A DNA stretch of 64,000 nt, taken from Streptomyces luteogriseus. Its GTDB lineage: Bacteria > Actinomycetota > Actinomycetes > Streptomycetales > Streptomycetaceae. Below, in pieces: positions 17,524 through 25,972 of the stretch. A model generated the notes under the pieces. The model was not told where the DNA came from. It did no database searches and worked only from the letters and a program-made list of their open reading frames with translations. Made by a program: the position numbers and the translations under genes. Every line of letters begins with the position of its first letter. The stretch's first letter is position 1. The stretch covers positions 5,828,001 through 5,892,000 of the forward strand of contig NZ_JACHMS010000001.1 of assembly GCF_014205055.1 (NCBI RefSeq), read 5' to 3'.

Positions 17524-18756
17524 ATGCCTTCCGCACTCCCCGACGGCGAGCCCGTCCCCGACGACGGCGCGTTGCCCGCGTCCGCGCTCGCCGGGGCCGC
17601 CGACCGCCCTCTCGGGTTCTACCTGCACGTCCCGTACTGCGCGACCCGCTGCGGCTACTGCGACTTCAACACGTACACCGCGACCGAGCTGCGCGGCACC
17701 GGCGGGGTGCTGGCGTCCCGCGACAACTACGCCGAGACACTGGCCGACGAGGTCCGGCTCGCCCGCAAGGTGCTGGGCGACGATCCGCGTCCCGTCCGCA
17801 CGGTGTTCGTGGGCGGGGGCACGCCCACGCTGCTGGACGCCGGTGATCTCGTACGGATGCTGAAGGCGGTGCGGGACGAGTTCGGGCTGGCGGAGGACGC
17901 CGAGGTCACGACCGAGGCGAACCCTGAGTCGGTCGACCCGGCGTATCTGGCCGCCCTGCGCGAGGGGGGCTTCAACCGGATCTCCTTCGGGATGCAGAGT
18001 GCGCGGCAGCACGTGCTGCAGGTGCTGGACCGCACGCACACGCCGGGGCGGCCCGAGGCGTGTGTCGCGGAGGCCCGGGTGGCCGGGTTCGACCATGTGA
18101 ACCTCGACCTGATCTACGGCACGCCGGGTGAGTCCGACGACGACTGGCGGGCGTCGCTGGACGCGGTGCTGGGGGCGGGGCCGGATCACGTCAGTGCGTA
18201 CGCGTTGATCGTCGAGGAGGGGACGCAGCTCGCGCGGCGGATCCGGCGCGGCGAGGTGCCGATGACCGACGACGACGTGCATGCCGACCGGTACCTGATC
18301 GCGGACGAGGTGCTCTCGGGCGCGGGCTTCGAGTGGTACGAGGTGTCGAACTGGGCGACCTCGCGGGCCGGGCGGTGCCTGCACAACGAGCTGTACTGGC
18401 GGGGGGCCGACTGGTGGGGGGCCGGGCCCGGTGCGCACAGCCATGTGGGCGGGGTGCGGTGGTGGAACGTCAAGCACCCGGGCGCGTACGCGGCCGCGCT
18501 GGCGGCGGGGCGGTCGCCGGGGGCCGGGCGTGAGGTGCTGAGCGATGAGGACCGGCGGGTCGAGCGGATTCTGCTGGAGCTGCGGCTGCGGGAGGGGGTG
18601 CCGTTGTCGCTGTTGCGGGATGAGGGGCTGGCGGCCTCGCGCAGGGCGTTGGCGGATGGGCTCCTGGACGCCGGGGCGTATGACGAGGGGCGGGCTGTGC
18701 TCACTCTGCGCGGGCGGTTGCTGGCGGACGGGGTTGTCCGGGACCTCGTGGACTGA
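17524..18756 (+). CDS. hemW: radical SAM heme chaperone HemW
   Basis: A 410-residue radical SAM protein with the cluster motif CATRCGYC, preceded by YLHVPY as in HemW/HemN-like proteins, and VGGGTPTLL and QSARQHVLQVLDRTH further in. HemW binds heme and delivers it to membrane proteins; it lacks coproporphyrinogen dehydrogenase activity despite the old HemN name. ATG 17524 is preferred to an in-frame ATG nine bases upstream because GGAAGG precedes it, although the spacing is short. The gene follows the phosphatase by about 50 bp. Confidence 0.92.
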   Translation: MPSALPDGEPVPDDGALPASALAGAADRPLGFYLHVPYCATRCGYCDFNTYTATELRGTGGVLASRDNYAETLADEVRLARKVLGDDPRPVRTVFVGGGTPTLLDAGDLVRMLKAVRDEFGLAEDAEVTTEANPESVDPAYLAALREGGFNRISFGMQSARQHVLQVLDRTHTPGRPEACVAEARVAGFDHVNLDLIYGTPGESDDDWRASLDAVLGAGPDHVSAYALIVEEGTQLARRIRRGEVPMTDDDVHADRYLIADEVLSGAGFEWYEVSNWATSRAGRCLHNELYWRGADWWGAGPGAHSHVGGVRWWNVKHPGAYAAALAAGRSPGAGREVLSDEDRRVERILLELRLREGVPLSLLRDEGLAASRRALADGLLDAGAYDEGRAVLTLRGRLLADGVVRDLVD

Positions 18757-19030
18757 GGTGCTCGGGGTGGGTGCTGGGGGCGGGGCGATACGCAGCTCGG
18801 CGCGACGAGGTGCCGCTGCGCCCACCCGTGCCGCCCCCAGCGGCACGCCTGCCCGCAGCTAGGCGGCAGCGCGCGTCCGCAGCTAAGCGGCACGTCCGCT
18901 GCTGGGTGGCTGCGCGCGTCCGCGCTGGGTGGCCGCGCGCTCCCGCAGCTGGTTGGCTGCGCGCGCCCGCCGCCAAGCAGCCGCGCAGCCGCACAGCCGC
19001 ACAGCCGGGTGACTGCTGCGCGTGTCGCGG
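18757..19030. repeat. intergenic region with degenerate GC repeats
   Basis: This 274-bp gap between converging hemW and the DUF3097 gene holds no gene I can support. It is built of repeated motifs such as GCGCGCGTCCGC, GCTGGGTGGC and CCGCAGCTA/GG, plus a GTGCCGCTGCGC...AGCGGCAC inverted pair. It looks like an accumulation of short Streptomyces interspersed repeats, and may end transcripts from both sides. Confidence 0.55.
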
Positions 19031-19834
19031 TCAGGGGGCCGTCACGAAGTCGATCAGTTCTTCCACCCGCCCCAGCAGTTCCGGCTCCAGGTCCTTGTAC
19101 GAGTGGACCCCCGACAGGATCCGCTGCCAGGCCGCCCCGGTGTTCTCCGGCCAGCCCAGTGCCCGGCACACGCCGGTCTTCCAGTCCTGACCGCGCGGGA
19201 CCCGGGGCCACGCCTGGACGCCCAGGGACGACGGTTTCACCGCCTCCCAGATGTCGATGTACGGGTGGCCCACGACCAGCGCGTGCTCGCTCGTCACCGA
19301 CTGGGCGATGCGCCACTCCTTCGAACCCGGTACGAGGTGGTCCACCAGGACGCCCAGGCGCGCGTCCGGGCCGGGGGCGAACTCGGAGACGATCGACGGC
19401 AGGTCGTCGACGCCCTCCAGGTACTCCACGACCACGCCCTCGATGCGCAGGTCGTCGCCCCACACCTTCTCGACCAGCTCGGCGTCGTGCCGGCCCTCGA
19501 CGTAGATACGGCCGGCGCGGGCGACACGCGCGCGTGCGCCGGGGACGGCCACCGAACCGGAGGCCGTGCGGGCGGGACGCACGGGGCCGCCCGGCGCGGG
19601 GCGGACGAGGGTCACCACCCTGCCCTCCAGCAGGAAGCCGCGCGGCTCCATCGGGAACACCCGGTGCTTGCCGAAGCGGTCCTCCAGGGTCACCGTGCCC
19701 GCCTCGCAGCGGATCACCGCGCCGCAAAAACCCGTCCCCGGCTCCTCCACCACGAGGCCGGGCTCCGCCGCGACCTCGGGCACCGGCTTCGGCTTCTTCC
19801 ACGGCGGGGTCAGATCGGCGGAGTACTGGCGCAT
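19031..19834 (-). CDS. DUF3097 family protein, possible Toprim-like fold
   Basis: A 267-residue protein starting at ATG 19834, with the N-terminus MRQYSADLTPPWKKP. It matches my memory of the actinobacterial DUF3097 family. Residues 110-120 read IYVEGRHDAEL and residues 162-175 read VLVDHLVPGSKEWR. This order (Glu near a Gly and Asp, then an Asp motif followed by PG and a basic residue) resembles the Toprim fold of RNase M5. The second metal-binding Asp is replaced, so activity is doubtful. No role is established. Confidence 0.75.
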   Translation of the reverse strand: MRQYSADLTPPWKKPKPVPEVAAEPGLVVEEPGTGFCGAVIRCEAGTVTLEDRFGKHRVFPMEPRGFLLEGRVVTLVRPAPGGPVRPARTASGSVAVPGARARVARAGRIYVEGRHDAELVEKVWGDDLRIEGVVVEYLEGVDDLPSIVSEFAPGPDARLGVLVDHLVPGSKEWRIAQSVTSEHALVVGHPYIDIWEAVKPSSLGVQAWPRVPRGQDWKTGVCRALGWPENTGAAWQRILSGVHSYKDLEPELLGRVEELIDFVTAP

Positions 19835-19865
19835 TCGGATGACGATAGGAGAAGCCGGTGGGTGA

Positions 19866-20597
19866 TCACGGAGACACGCCGAAACGCGCCGCCAGGGCGT
19901 CCCGTTGCGCCCGCACGAACGCCGCGTCCACCACCGCTCCGTGACCGGGCACATACACCGCGTCCGCACCGCCCAGGTCGAGCAGCCGGTCCAGGGCGGC
20001 CGGCCAGTGCGACGGCACCGCGTCGGGGCCCGCCTGCGGCTCGCCGGACTCCTCGACCAGGTCGCCGCAGAACACCACCTCCGGATCGCCCGGCACCAGC
20101 ACCGCCAGGTCGTGCGCGGTGTGCCCCGGGCCGACGTTCGCCAGCAGCACCTGCCGCCCGCCGCCCAGGTCGAGCGTCCACTCGCCGGAGACCAGGTGGC
20201 CGGGCGGGACCAGCCGCTCCGCCGCCTCCTGGGCCGCGGGCGCCGCCAGACCCTGGCGCACCCCGTCCTCGCGCAGTTCCTCGCGGTCCCGCACCCGCGT
20301 CAGCAGCGCGTCCACGCCCACCGCGCCGAACACCTCGGTGTCCGGGAGCGCCGCGGCGCCGAAGACGTGATCGAAGTGCGGGTGGGTCAGCGCGAGATGT
20401 GTCACACGGTGACCGGTGAGTGCCCGCGCCTGCGCGCCCAGTTTCGCGCCCTCGGCGAGGCTCGACCCCGCGTCGATCATGAGGACCGCCCCCTCCCCGG
20501 CGACCAGCCCGATCGTGCAGTCCCACACCGGAAGCCGGCACCGCCCCACACCGGCGGCCACGCGCTCCCATCCGAGGTCTTCCCAAGTCACCGTCAT
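19866..20597 (-). CDS. MBL-fold metallo-hydrolase
   Basis: A 243-residue protein with the metallo-beta-lactamase fold. It has the zinc motif HPHFDH, then GPGHTAHD, FCGDL and a C-terminal PGHG. The first residue pair HPH rather than HxH-Thr is a minor variation. Substrates in this superfamily include thioesters, lactones and nucleic acids; the size and GPGHT motif suggest a glyoxalase II- or lactonase-like small-molecule hydrolase. It lies upstream of, and divergent from, hrcA. Confidence 0.85.
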   Translation of the reverse strand: MTVTWEDLGWERVAAGVGRCRLPVWDCTIGLVAGEGAVLMIDAGSSLAEGAKLGAQARALTGHRVTHLALTHPHFDHVFGAAALPDTEVFGAVGVDALLTRVRDREELREDGVRQGLAAPAAQEAAERLVPPGHLVSGEWTLDLGGGRQVLLANVGPGHTAHDLAVLVPGDPEVVFCGDLVEESGEPQAGPDAVPSHWPAALDRLLDLGGADAVYVPGHGAVVDAAFVRAQRDALAARFGVSP

Positions 20598-20694
20598 ACG
20601 GCGACGCTAGCGGTGCGCCCCGCTCGGGGCACGGCGCCGCACGACCAGCCTTGCCGGGGGAGTACCCCACCGCCGTACACTGGGCCGGGGAATG

Positions 20695-20721
20695 CTGGCA
20701 CTCGCACGCGCAGAGTGCCAG
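20695..20721. promoter_or_regulatory. CIRCE operator for HrcA
   Basis: CTGGCACTC, nine bases, then GAGTGCCAG: this matches the CIRCE consensus TTAGCACTC-N9-GAGTGCTAA with the GC-rich ends common in Streptomyces. It lies 48 bp before hrcA. HrcA binds it to repress its own operon until heat shock or misfolded proteins titrate GroEL. Confidence 0.9.
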
Positions 20722-20768
20722 GCTCGACAGGCAGGACCACGGGCGGACGACTTCTGGAGGTGTGCGCG

Positions 20769-21785
20769 ATGCTCAGTGAACGCAGGCTTCAGGTGCTGCG
20801 CGCCATCGTCCAGGACTACGTCGGCACCGAGGAGCCGGTGGGCTCCAAGGCCCTCACCGAGCGGCACAGCCTCGGCGTCTCCCCGGCCACCGTCCGCAAT
20901 GACATGGCGGCCCTCGAGGACGAGGGGTACATCGCCCAGCCGCACACCAGTGCCGGGCGCATCCCCACGGACAAGGGCTACCGGCTGTTCGTCGACAAGC
21001 TCGCCGGCGTCAAGCCGATGACCGCGCCCGAGCGGCGCGCGATCCAGAACTTCCTCGAGGGCGCCGTCGACCTCGACGACGTCGTGGCGCGTACGGTGCG
21101 GCTGCTCGCGCAGCTCACGCGTCAGGTCGCCGTGGTGCAGTACCCGTCGCTGACCCGATCGACGGTGCGGCACGTGGAGCTGCTCTCCCTGGCGCCCGCC
21201 CGCGTCATGCTCGTGCTGATCACGGACACCGGGCGGGTCGAGCAGCGGGTCGTCGACTGCCCGGCGCCCTTCGGCGACGCCTCGCTCGCGGATCTGCGCG
21301 CCCGGCTCAACAGCCGTGTGGCGAACCGCCGTTTCGCGGATGTGCCGAGTCTGGTGGAGGATCTCCCGGAGGCGTTCGAGCACGAGGACCGGGGTACGGT
21401 CTCTACGGTGCTCTCCACACTTCTGGAGACGCTCGTCGAGGAGAACGAGGAGCGGCTGATGATCGGCGGCACCGCCAATCTGACCCGCTTCGGGCATGAC
21501 TTCCCTCTCACGATCCGGCCGGTGCTGGAAGCGCTTGAGGAGCAGGTCGTGCTCCTCAAGCTGCTCGGCGAGGCGCAGGATCCGGGCGTGACCGTACGGA
21601 TCGGTCACGAGAACGCCCACGAAGGACTCAACTCCACGTCCGTCGTGTCGGTCGGCTACGGTTCGGGCGGCGAGGCAGTCGCCAAGCTCGGCGTGGTCGG
21701 ACCGACCCGCATGGACTACCCGGGAACGATGGGAGCGGTACGCGCAGTGGCACGGTACGTCGGACAGATCCTGGCGGAGTCGTAG
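20769..21785 (+). CDS. hrcA: heat-inducible transcription repressor HrcA
   Basis: A 338-residue repressor. The winged-helix domain is at the N-terminus (LSERRLQVLRAIVQDY, then SPATVRNDMAALEDEGYI), followed by a GAF-like and an inserted dimerisation region. C-terminal residues GTMGAVRAVARYVGQIL are typical. HrcA binds CIRCE and needs GroEL for activity. A CIRCE copy lies just upstream, so it is autoregulated. The stop TAG shares its G with the dnaJ GTG, giving strong translational coupling. Confidence 0.97.
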   Translation: MLSERRLQVLRAIVQDYVGTEEPVGSKALTERHSLGVSPATVRNDMAALEDEGYIAQPHTSAGRIPTDKGYRLFVDKLAGVKPMTAPERRAIQNFLEGAVDLDDVVARTVRLLAQLTRQVAVVQYPSLTRSTVRHVELLSLAPARVMLVLITDTGRVEQRVVDCPAPFGDASLADLRARLNSRVANRRFADVPSLVEDLPEAFEHEDRGTVSTVLSTLLETLVEENEERLMIGGTANLTRFGHDFPLTIRPVLEALEEQVVLLKLLGEAQDPGVTVRIGHENAHEGLNSTSVVSVGYGSGGEAVAKLGVVGPTRMDYPGTMGAVRAVARYVGQILAES

Positions 21786-22921
21786 TGGCCACGGACTACT
21801 ACGCCGTACTCGGCGTGCGCCGCGACGCGTCGCAGGAAGAGATCAAGAAGGCCTTCCGGCGGCTCGCCCGCGAGCTGCACCCGGACGTCAACCCCGATCC
21901 GAAGACCCAGGAGCGGTTCAAGGAGATCAACGCCGCTTACGAGGTGCTGTCGGACCCGCAGAAGAAGCAGGTCTACGACCTCGGCGGCGACCCGCTCTCG
22001 CAGGCCGGTGGCGGCGGCGCGGGCGGCTTCGGAGCCGGTGGCTTCGGGAACTTCTCGGACATCATGGACGCGTTCTTCGGTACGGCGTCGCAGCGCGGAC
22101 CGCGCTCGCGCACCCGCCGCGGCCAGGACGCGATGATCCGCATCGAGGTCGAGCTCGACGAGGCCGCCTTCGGCACGACGAAGGACATCCAGGTCGACAC
22201 GGCCGTCGTCTGCACCACCTGCAGCGGTGAGGGCGCGGCCCCGGGCACCTCCGCCCAGACGTGTGACATGTGCCGCGGCCGCGGTGAGGTCTCGCAGGTC
22301 ACCCGGTCCTTCCTGGGCCAGGTCATGACGTCCCGCCCGTGCCCGCAGTGCCAGGGCTTCGGCACGGTCGTGCCGACCCCGTGCCCGGAGTGCGCGGGCG
22401 ACGGCCGTGTCCGGTCCCGCCGTACCCTCACGGTCAAGATCCCGGCCGGTGTCGACAACGGCACGCGCATCCAGCTCGCCGGCGAGGGCGAGGTCGGTCC
22501 CGGCGGCGGTCCGGCCGGTGACCTCTACGTCGAGATTCACGAACTTCCCCACGCGCAGTTCCAGCGCCGCGGCGACGACCTGCACTGCACGGTGACGCTC
22601 CCCATGACGGCGGCGGCGCTCGGCACGAAGGTGCCGCTGGAGACGCTCGACGGCCTCGAAGAGGTCGACATCCGCCCGGGCACCCAGTCCGGCCAGTCGA
22701 TCCCCCTGCACGGCCGGGGCGTCACACACCTGCGCGGCGGCGGACGCGGCGACCTCATCATCCACGTCGAGGTCACCACCCCGACCAAGCTCGACCCCGA
22801 GCAGGAACGCCTGCTGCGCGAGCTCTCCAAACTCCGCGGCGAGGAGCGCCCCACGGGGCAGTTCCAGCCGGGGCAGCAGGGGCTGTTCTCGCGGTTGAAG
22901 GATGCCTTCAACGGGCGCTGA
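21785..22921 (+). CDS. dnaJ: chaperone protein DnaJ
   Basis: A 378-residue Hsp40 co-chaperone that stimulates DnaK ATPase activity. The J domain includes HPD (residues 32-34), followed by a Gly-rich linker with GGFGAGGFGNF. Four CxxCxGxG zinc repeats are visible (CTTCSGEG, CDMCRGRG, CPQCQGFG, CPECAGDG). This is the hrcA-linked dnaJ, often called dnaJ2 in Streptomyces. The GTG start overlaps the hrcA stop by one base. The last 57 bp are duplicated just downstream. Confidence 0.97.
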   Translation: MATDYYAVLGVRRDASQEEIKKAFRRLARELHPDVNPDPKTQERFKEINAAYEVLSDPQKKQVYDLGGDPLSQAGGGGAGGFGAGGFGNFSDIMDAFFGTASQRGPRSRTRRGQDAMIRIEVELDEAAFGTTKDIQVDTAVVCTTCSGEGAAPGTSAQTCDMCRGRGEVSQVTRSFLGQVMTSRPCPQCQGFGTVVPTPCPECAGDGRVRSRRTLTVKIPAGVDNGTRIQLAGEGEVGPGGGPAGDLYVEIHELPHAQFQRRGDDLHCTVTLPMTAAALGTKVPLETLDGLEEVDIRPGTQSGQSIPLHGRGVTHLRGGGRGDLIIHVEVTTPTKLDPEQERLLRELSKLRGEERPTGQFQPGQQGLFSRLKDAFNGR

Positions 22922-23035
22922 CGCGGGTGGTCCGGCTGCTGCCGGGGGTCCGGGGGTCGTCCCCCGGGCAGGCACGGTCAGCCGGGCCGGCAGGGGCTGT
23001 TCTCGCGGTTGAAGGACGCCTTCAACGGGCGCTGA
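22865..23035 (+). repeat. duplicated 3' end of dnaJ
   Basis: The final 57 bp of dnaJ (22865-22921, stop codon included) recur at 22979-23035 with three mismatches. The two copies are separated by exactly 57 bp, which hold a GC hairpin. The copy includes CTGTTCTCGCGGTTGAAGGA and the TGA. The displaced tail has no start codon and is not a gene. Confidence 0.9.
22950..22967 (+). terminator. hairpin after dnaJ
   Basis: CCGGGGG, a TCGT loop, then CCCCCGG form a perfect 7-bp stem 28 bp after the dnaJ stop, inside the segment between the duplicated dnaJ tails. A GC stem with a tetraloop fits a Streptomyces terminator, but it may equally be a repeat-element hairpin. Confidence 0.6.
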
Positions 23036-23112
23036 GACCGAGCGTGCTTCTGGTCTATGCCAGTCGGCAGGCCGGTTTCTGGGTTGTTCGGAGGACGTGA
23101 CAACATGCGGTC

Positions 23113-24186
23113 ATGTCCTCCGCACTGACCGATCTCTTCCCCCTTCCGATCGTGCAGGCCCCCATGGCGGGCGGCGTCTCCGTACCGCAGCTCGCCGCGG
23201 CCGTGTGCGAGGCGGGCGGGCTCGGGTTCCTCGCCGCCGGGTACAAGACCCCCGACGGGATGTACCAGGAGATCAAGCAGCTCCGGAGCCTCACGGGCAG
23301 GCCCTTCGGCGTCAACGTCTTCATGCCGCAGCCGGAGCTGGCCGACCCCGCCGCCGTGGACGTCTACGCCCACCAGCTGGCCGGCGAGGCCACCTGGTAC
23401 GAGGCCGAGCTCGGCGATCCGGACAGCGGACGCGACGACGGCTTCGAGGCCAAGCTCGTGGTGCTGCGCGACAACCCCGTGCCGGTGGTGTCGTTCCACT
23501 TCGGCGTCCCGAGCCGTGAGGTCGTCGACGCCCTGCACCGCGTCGGCACCTTCGTCCTGGCCGCCGCGACCACCCCCGACGAGGCCCGGGCGGTCGAACG
23601 GGCGGGTGCGGACGGGGTCATCGCCCAGGGCGTCGAGGCCGGGGGCCACCAGGGCACCCACCGGGACATCCCCGAGCTGGACGGCTCCGGCATCGGGCTG
23701 CTGTCGCTGATCGCCCAGGTCCGCGAGGCCGTGAGCATCCCGATCGTCGCCGCCGGCGGCATCATGCGCGGCGGCCAGATCGCGGGGGTCCTCGCGGCGG
23801 GCGCGAGCGCGGCCCAGCTGGGCACCGCCTTCCTCGCCACGCACGAGTCGGGCGCGAACGCCCTGCACAAGCAGGCGCTGACCAACCCGCTGTTCGTCCG
23901 CACGGAGCTGACCCGGGCGTTCTCCGGGCGGCCCGCGCGCGGCCTCGTCAACCGGTTCCTGCGCGAGCACGGCCCGTACGCGCCCGCCGCCTACCCCGAG
24001 ATCCACCACCTCACCTCGCCGCTGCGCAAGGCCGCCGCCAAGGCCGGTGACGCGCAGGGCATGGCGCTGTGGGCCGGGCAGGGGCACCGGATGGCGCGGG
24101 AGCTGCCCGCCGGGCAACTGGTCGAGGTGCTGGCCGGTGAACTGGCCGCCGCCCGAGCCTCGTCGGCGGGCGGGGGCGCGCTGTGA
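23113..24186 (+). CDS. nitronate monooxygenase family flavoprotein
   Basis: A 357-residue TIM-barrel FMN enzyme. It starts VQAPMAGGVSVPQLAAAV and has the GVEAGGHQGTH motif containing the conserved catalytic His. AAGGIMRGGQIAGVLAAGASAAQLGTAFL is the phosphate-binding half. Class I nitronate monooxygenases oxidise alkyl nitronates such as propionate-3-nitronate; relatives act as enoyl-ACP reductase or dioxygenase, so the exact substrate is uncertain. The stop overlaps the rsmE start (GTGA), giving a probable NMO-rsmE-VOC transcript. Confidence 0.87.
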   Translation: MSSALTDLFPLPIVQAPMAGGVSVPQLAAAVCEAGGLGFLAAGYKTPDGMYQEIKQLRSLTGRPFGVNVFMPQPELADPAAVDVYAHQLAGEATWYEAELGDPDSGRDDGFEAKLVVLRDNPVPVVSFHFGVPSREVVDALHRVGTFVLAAATTPDEARAVERAGADGVIAQGVEAGGHQGTHRDIPELDGSGIGLLSLIAQVREAVSIPIVAAGGIMRGGQIAGVLAAGASAAQLGTAFLATHESGANALHKQALTNPLFVRTELTRAFSGRPARGLVNRFLREHGPYAPAAYPEIHHLTSPLRKAAAKAGDAQGMALWAGQGHRMARELPAGQLVEVLAGELAAARASSAGGGAL

Positions 24187-24923
24187 CCGCGCCGGTGTTC
24201 GTGGTCGAGCACTTCGACGCGGGCGGCGGCGGCCGGTACGTCCTGGACGGGCCGGAGGGGCGGCACGCCGTCTCCGTGAAACGGCTGCGCGCCGGTGAGG
24301 ACGTCATCCTCACGGACGGGGCGGGCCGCTGGGCGGACTGCGTCGTGCTCGGCACGGAGGGCAAGGACCGGCTGATCCTCCAGCTGGACTCGGTGTCCGA
24401 GGAGCCCGCCGAGCAGCCCCGGGTCACCGTCGTCCAGGCCCTGCCCAAGGGCGACCGGGGCGAGCTCGCCGTCGAGACGATGACCGAGGTCGGCGTCGAC
24501 GCGATCGTGCCCTGGGCGGCGGCGCGCTGCATCACGCAGTGGAAGGGCGACCGCGGGGTCAAGGCGCTGGGCAAGTGGCGTGCCACGGCCCGGGAGGCCG
24601 GCAAGCAGTCCCGCCGGGTGCGCTTCCCGGAGGTCGCGGAGGCGGCGACGACCAAGCAGGTGGCCGCCCTGCTGGCCGGGGCGGACTTCGCCGCCGTGCT
24701 GCACGAGAGCGGGGACGAACCGCTGGCGACGGCCGAACTGCCGTCCACCGGTGACATCGTGCTGGCCGTGGGGCCCGAGGGGGGCGTCGCGCCGGAGGAG
24801 CTGGCGCTGTTCGAGGAGGCGGGGGCGCGGGCGTACCGCCTCGGGCGCAGTGTGCTGCGCACATCGACTGCCGGGACGGCCGCCGCGGCCGTGCTCCTGG
24901 CACGCACCGGACGCTGGTCCTGA
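24183..24923 (+). CDS. rsmE: 16S rRNA m3U1498 methyltransferase
   Basis: A 246-residue SPOUT-class methyltransferase that methylates U1498 of 16S rRNA using SAM. The N-terminal PUA-like part (HAVSVKRLRAGEDVILTDG) is followed by the trefoil-knot motif LAVGPEGGVAPEELALF and LGRSVLRTSTAG. The GTG start overlaps the upstream stop by four bases. In many bacteria rsmE follows dnaJ in the chaperone operon, and that linkage is retained here with the NMO gene inserted between. Confidence 0.95.
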   Translation: MTAPVFVVEHFDAGGGGRYVLDGPEGRHAVSVKRLRAGEDVILTDGAGRWADCVVLGTEGKDRLILQLDSVSEEPAEQPRVTVVQALPKGDRGELAVETMTEVGVDAIVPWAAARCITQWKGDRGVKALGKWRATAREAGKQSRRVRFPEVAEAATTKQVAALLAGADFAAVLHESGDEPLATAELPSTGDIVLAVGPEGGVAPEELALFEEAGARAYRLGRSVLRTSTAGTAAAAVLLARTGRWS

Positions 24924-24939
24924 CCCCCTTGGAGGCACC

Positions 24940-25332
24940 GTGGAGCTCGCACAGGTTCGTCTGCTCGTGACCGACTTCGCCGCTTGTTACCGCTTCTACG
25001 GCGAGGTCCTCGGCCTCAAACCGCAGTCGGGGGCGGCGCAGGGGCCGTACGAGAAGTTCAGCCCCGCGGTGGGCTCCGCGGGGATCGCGTTGCAGGACCG
25101 GTCGATGATGGCCGAGGTGCTCGACGAGCTGGGCGACACGGCGGCCGGTCACCGCTCCCTGGTGGTGCTGCGGGTGGACGGGCTGGACGCGTACTGCGAG
25201 GAGATCACGATGCGCGGCGCGACGGTCCTGCACGGCCCGGCGCCCATGACGGACCGCATGCGGGTGGCGCATCTCAAGGACCCCGAGGGCAACGTGGTGG
25301 AGCTCCAGGAGTGGCTGCTGCTGCGCGGCTGA
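24940..25332 (+). CDS. VOC family protein
   Basis: A 130-residue glyoxalase-fold protein. GTG 24940 is preceded by GGAGG 4 nt upstream. It shows the paired-module pattern: VRLLVTDFAACYRFYGEVLGL at the start and HLKDPEGNVVELQEW at the end, with the C-terminal Glu ligand. It is 16 bp downstream of rsmE and likely co-transcribed. The substrate is unknown; a resistance or epimerase-type role is possible. Confidence 0.82.
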   Translation: MELAQVRLLVTDFAACYRFYGEVLGLKPQSGAAQGPYEKFSPAVGSAGIALQDRSMMAEVLDELGDTAAGHRSLVVLRVDGLDAYCEEITMRGATVLHGPAPMTDRMRVAHLKDPEGNVVELQEWLLLRG

Positions 25333-25381
25333 CGCCTTTGCGCCCTACCGCGCGGCCTCCGTCGGTGGCAGGCTCCCCTCC

Positions 25382-25927
25382 ATGGGGGCTTCGACGAGGA
25401 ATCGACTGGGGCCGCGCGGACGGCGCGTGGCGGTCGCGGCGACGTTCGCCGTGCTGGCGGTGGGCGGCGCCGTCGCCTGCGAGCCCGGCAGCATCAGCTC
25501 CGCGTCCGTCGCGTACACCACCGACGAGACCGTGACCAAAGAGCTCAACCGGCAGAAGGCGGGCGTGCGTTGGCTCACCTGCACCGCCTCCTACGGGGAG
25601 AACGGCGGGAAGTCGTCACCCTCGGCGCGTGAGCGGACCGTCGCGACCGTCGACTGCCAGGGCGAGACGAACGACGGGAAGGACATCACCGTCGACGGCA
25701 AGGTCACCCACGCGGTGGACGGCGCCTGCGTGCGCGGGAACATCACCGCCAAGGTGGACGGCAAGGTGTGGTTCCGGGTCGACGGGCTCGGCGACTGCGA
25801 CTCCACCAGCCCGCCGCCCGTCGGCGGGCCGCCGAACGGACAGCCCGGGCCGACCGTCACCGTGACCGTCACCCAGACCATCTGGTGCGAGCGGTACCCG
25901 GACTGCCGCCCCGTCGAGGGCAAGTGA
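25382..25927 (+). CDS. putative secreted lipoprotein of unknown function
   Basis: A 181-residue protein. A basic N-terminus (NRLGPRGRRVA), a hydrophobic stretch and AVAC at residues 30-33 make a likely lipoprotein signal, although Ala at -3 is not ideal for the lipobox. The mature part has paired cysteines and the pattern TVATVDCQGETNDGKDITVDGKV, loosely like small actinobacterial cell-surface DUF4333 domains, and a Pro/Gly/Thr-rich tail ending in CERYPDCRP. The function is not known. It is 45 bp before the tricorn protease gene. Confidence 0.7.
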   Translation: MGASTRNRLGPRGRRVAVAATFAVLAVGGAVACEPGSISSASVAYTTDETVTKELNRQKAGVRWLTCTASYGENGGKSSPSARERTVATVDCQGETNDGKDITVDGKVTHAVDGACVRGNITAKVDGKVWFRVDGLGDCDSTSPPPVGGPPNGQPGPTVTVTVTQTIWCERYPDCRPVEGK

Positions 25928-25972
25928 TCCGAACCCTGTCCGCGCGGCGTGGTCCCTGCATAGGGTGATCAG

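Noticed and set aside
19866..20597. Assigning the MBL-fold gene to RNase J or lactonase
   Set aside because: Motifs show only the fold; there is no beta-CASP domain for RNase J and no context for a lactonase.
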